Source: Desulfobacteraceae bacterium Eth-SRB1 (GTDB taxonomy: Bacteria; Desulfobacterota; Desulfobacteria; Desulfobacterales; ETH-SRB1). Taken from it: a stretch of DNA of 64,000 nt. Below are positions 62,393 to 64,000 of the stretch, piece after piece. The notes beneath the pieces were generated by a model that worked only from the letters and a program-made list of their open reading frames with translations, searched no databases and was not told the DNA's origin. How positions within the stretch are numbered: position 1 is the stretch's first letter; each line of letters opens with the position of its first letter. The stretch spans positions 452,976-516,975 of the forward strand of contig RPGP01000029.1 in assembly GCA_004193555.1 (NCBI GenBank), given 5' to 3'. Made by a program: the position numbers and the translations under genes.

Positions 62393-62809
62393 TTATTTTT
62401 CCCAGACACGTAAATATTTGTCATGATCGCACGACGGACAACGACGTGGCATTCCTGTACCCCGGGGCTCCTCCCACTTTTTATTGCATTTGCAGCACAT
62501 AAATATTCGTTCCTCCTCATTTATTCTGTAATTGCCGCCATCGATATTTATTGCCTTTCCATTAATCAGGGCGTCTGCAATAATTTTTCGTGCCTGCTGG
62601 ACAATCCTGCCAAATGTGGCCCTGGATACTCCCATACGGCATCCAGCCTCTTCATAAGACATGCCGATCAGGTCTGCAAGCCTTATTGATTCACATTCAT
62701 CAACAGTAAGACAGACCTCCTCCAGCTCAATCATGGGAATACCCCTTGGTTTAAAATAGCTTACATCTGGATCAAAATCTACTATACGGTCCTTCCGGGG
62801 TCTAACCAT
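62393..62809 (-). CDS. DUF134-family regulator with zinc ribbon
   Basis: 138 residues from ATG 62809 (GGAG 6 bases upstream); a GTG one codon earlier is possible. An N-terminal DUF134 segment (KPRGIPMIELEEVCLTVDEC), then a sigma-region-4-like HTH (LIGMSYEEAGCRMGVSRATF, GRIVQQARKIIADAL) and a C-terminal zinc ribbon (CCKCNKKWEEP, CPSCDHDKY). The family usually neighbours NifX-type genes and is presumed to control them. It is the first gene of the cluster, behind a good promoter. Confidence 0.92.
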   Translation of the reverse strand: MVRPRKDRIVDFDPDVSYFKPRGIPMIELEEVCLTVDECESIRLADLIGMSYEEAGCRMGVSRATFGRIVQQARKIIADALINGKAINIDGGNYRINEEERIFMCCKCNKKWEEPRGTGMPRRCPSCDHDKYLRVWEK

Positions 62810-62823
62810 CACATCTCCATTAT

Positions 62824-62835
62824 GAGAATATACTC
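62824..62835. promoter_or_regulatory. Candidate operator for the DUF134 regulator
   Basis: GAGAATATACTC is a 10 of 12 palindrome just downstream of the -10 box and near the expected transcription start of the DUF134-NifX-Mrp operon. The position suits autorepression. No second copy was found by eye in front of other genes of the cluster. Confidence 0.3.
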
Positions 62836-62846
62836 AAAACACCTAA

Positions 62847-62875
62847 AAAATAGTTACTACCTTGCATATTGTCAA
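62847..62875 (-). promoter_or_regulatory. Promoter of the DUF134-NifX-Mrp operon
   Basis: Minus-strand TTGACA (62875-62870), exactly 17 bases, TATTTT (62852-62847). Perfect -35, 4 of 6 -10. The start would fall near 62840, giving a leader of about 30 bases. Confidence 0.6.
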
Positions 62876-62960
62876 TAAATAATTTTAATATTTGTAAATA
62901 CATAACCTTTTGTTACGAAATAATATATGATATAGTCAACACATCATATTTATATCAAAT

Positions 62961-63275
62961 AAAACCTGGTCCTTTGGGCCAGGTCAGAGACAGATGGCTC
63001 TGCCGTGTATTTTTTCTCTAAAAAACGAACGTTCAACATCGAACATCCAACGTCCAACGTCGAATTATGGTACGCCTTCGGCGTTTCGATTTAATTAAAA
63101 AAGAAAGAGCGAAGCGACATCCACATTCGATGTTCGATGTTGAGCGTTCGATGTTCGGCGTTCATCTTTTTTCCTGTTTAAGAATTGGAATTTCAATAAG
63201 TCAATGAACGTCTATCAAAGCAAATCCCCTCTGGGGATAACCAAAGCCTGGTCATCTGGGCCAGGATGCTTTACT
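62961..63275. repeat. Family E compound element, copy 2
   Basis: Same outer blocks as 23661-23957: ACCTGGTCCTTTGGGCCAGG with TCAGAGACAGATGGCTCTGC on the left; CAAAGCAAATCCCCTCTGGG, then CCAAAGCCTGGTCATCTGGG on the right. The centre differs: an imperfect inverted repeat of CGTTCAACATCGAACATCC against ATGTTCGATGTTGAGCG. It ends 13 bases before the crotonase ATG. The 62876-63288 gap holds nothing else recognisable. Confidence 0.75.
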
Positions 63276-63288
63276 CAGGAGGTCAAAC

Positions 63289-64000
63289 ATGTCTTTTAAC
63301 ACCATTATTGTAGATAAGGAAAACCATGTTGGAATAATTATCCTTAATCGTCCTGATCAGTTAAATGCATTCAGTTCAGAACTGGCAATTGAATTAAACG
63401 ATGCTTTAAATCAACTGGAAAAAGACAAAAACATTAGAGTTCTTGTCATAAAAGGCGCTGGAAAGTCATTTTGCGTCGGGATAGATGTATCTGAATTTTT
63501 TGACAAATCTCTTCAGGAATATAGAAAATGGATTGGTCTGATGGAGCAGATGGCACATATTATTGCATGCATGAAAAAACCTGTAATCGCCTCTGCCCAT
63601 GGTTATGCTGTAGCAAATGGAGCGGGTATAATCGCCGCCTGTGATCTGGCCGTAGTTGCAGAAGGCACAAAAATCGGCACAACCGCAATAAATGTGGGAC
63701 TTTTTTGTATGGGGCCGGCCGTAGCCCTGTCTCGAATCCTGGGAAGAAAGCGCTGCCTGGAAATGCTGCTTACCGGGGACATGATAGATGCCCGGGTCGC
63801 AGAAGAGTGGGGTCTCGTCAACAAAGTCGTTCCTGCGGAAAAACTCGAAGATGCAACAATGGAGCTTGCAAACAAACTTGCCAAAAAAAGCCCTGTCGCA
63901 CTCCAGATGGGAAAACAGGCATTTTACGGCATGTCGGATATGGAATTCGGAAAAGCAATTGAATATTCCAATGAGATGTTTGCTGCTCTTTGTGTAACCG
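63289..64000 (+). CDS. Crotonase-fold protein, ECHDC3-like (cut by window edge)
   Basis: The first 237 codons are present; the frame runs off the right edge. CAGGAGGT precedes the ATG. Enoyl-CoA hydratase/isomerase fold: VGIIILNRPDQLNAFSSELA, the oxyanion-hole strands KSFCVGIDVSEF and AHGYAVANGAGIIAACDLAV, then INVGLFCMGPAVALSRILG and LEMLLTGDMIDARVAEEWGL. The two catalytic glutamates of crotonase are replaced (Gly in ANGAG, Ala in TTAINVG), as in ECHDC3-type proteins (GVNVGLFC in the human protein). Hydratase activity is therefore doubtful; another acyl-CoA reaction or a binding role is likely. Confidence 0.88.
   Translation, partial: MSFNTIIVDKENHVGIIILNRPDQLNAFSSELAIELNDALNQLEKDKNIRVLVIKGAGKSFCVGIDVSEFFDKSLQEYRKWIGLMEQMAHIIACMKKPVIASAHGYAVANGAGIIAACDLAVVAEGTKIGTTAINVGLFCMGPAVALSRILGRKRCLEMLLTGDMIDARVAEEWGLVNKVVPAEKLEDATMELANKLAKKSPVALQMGKQAFYGMSDMEFGKAIEYSNEMFAALCVT

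Overview
The window reads as a chromosomal segment of an anaerobic, sulfate-reducer-like member of the Desulfobacterota (Desulfobacterales type). This is inferred from gene content: MinD-type ATPases carrying ferredoxin inserts, several NifX/NifB-fold proteins, a CGGC protein, an old-yellow-enzyme-type oxidoreductase, a YcaO-TPR protein and a molybdopterin oxidoreductase with a four-cluster Fe-S partner. No rRNA, prophage, complete insertion sequence or CRISPR array is visible. The intergenic regions are unusually full of short non-autonomous inverted-repeat elements; at least six families recur in this window alone, and several of them supply start regions or stop codons of neighbouring genes.

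Layout. 1-5.5 kb: rpoD (cut by the window edge; its N-terminus carries three 19-residue Lys-rich repeats), dnaG, hisA, a lipoprotein, hisB, all on the minus strand. 5.7-12.3 kb: tRNA-Ala, a YcaO-TPR protein with a tiny four-cysteine protein behind it, YqgE, then a PtsN-like protein with an N-terminal HTH, a ClC-CBS channel and a Usp protein. 12.4-20 kb: a hypothetical protein, a glycerate-2-kinase-like enzyme, ExbB-ExbD-TonB, tRNA-Glu and tRNA-Lys with a strong terminator, TrkA-TrkH. 20-23.7 kb: a complete ECF biotin uptake set (BioY, EcfA, EcfT) plus BirA. 24-40 kb: Hsp20, an unrecognised 537-residue protein with a membrane partner, Mpl, TrmO, an ABC-F ATPase, an ACT-domain malic enzyme, enolase, a periplasmic protein, CTP synthase and an aldolase-dehydrogenase fusion.

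40-47 kb is the most unusual part. A four-gene minus-strand operon encodes a formate/nitrite-family channel, a 46-residue single-span membrane protein, a molybdopterin oxidoreductase and an Fe-S subunit. Directly upstream lies a gene that fuses an ECF-type sigma factor to a NrtA/NasS/CmpA-like solute-binding domain. This looks like a one-protein ligand-responsive sigma factor that could switch on the operon. Behind it are a decayed toxin-antitoxin/nuclease remnant and an intact BrnTA pair.

47-52 kb: a secreted NifX-fold protein, then an ABC ATPase, an FtsX-type permease, a LolA-like periplasmic protein and an outer-membrane barrel, which look like one envelope transport system. 52-63 kb: CGGC protein, DUF89 protein, OYE-type oxidoreductase, methyltransferase and J-domain protein, then a metal-cluster-assembly-like set: two Fe-S MinD ATPases, an FmdB zinc ribbon, three NifX/NifB proteins, a radical SAM protein, an Mrp/NBP35 ATPase and a DUF134 regulator with a well-formed promoter. 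The set resembles the Orp (orange protein) neighbourhood of Desulfovibrio. The window ends inside a crotonase-fold gene of ECHDC3 type that lacks both usual catalytic glutamates.
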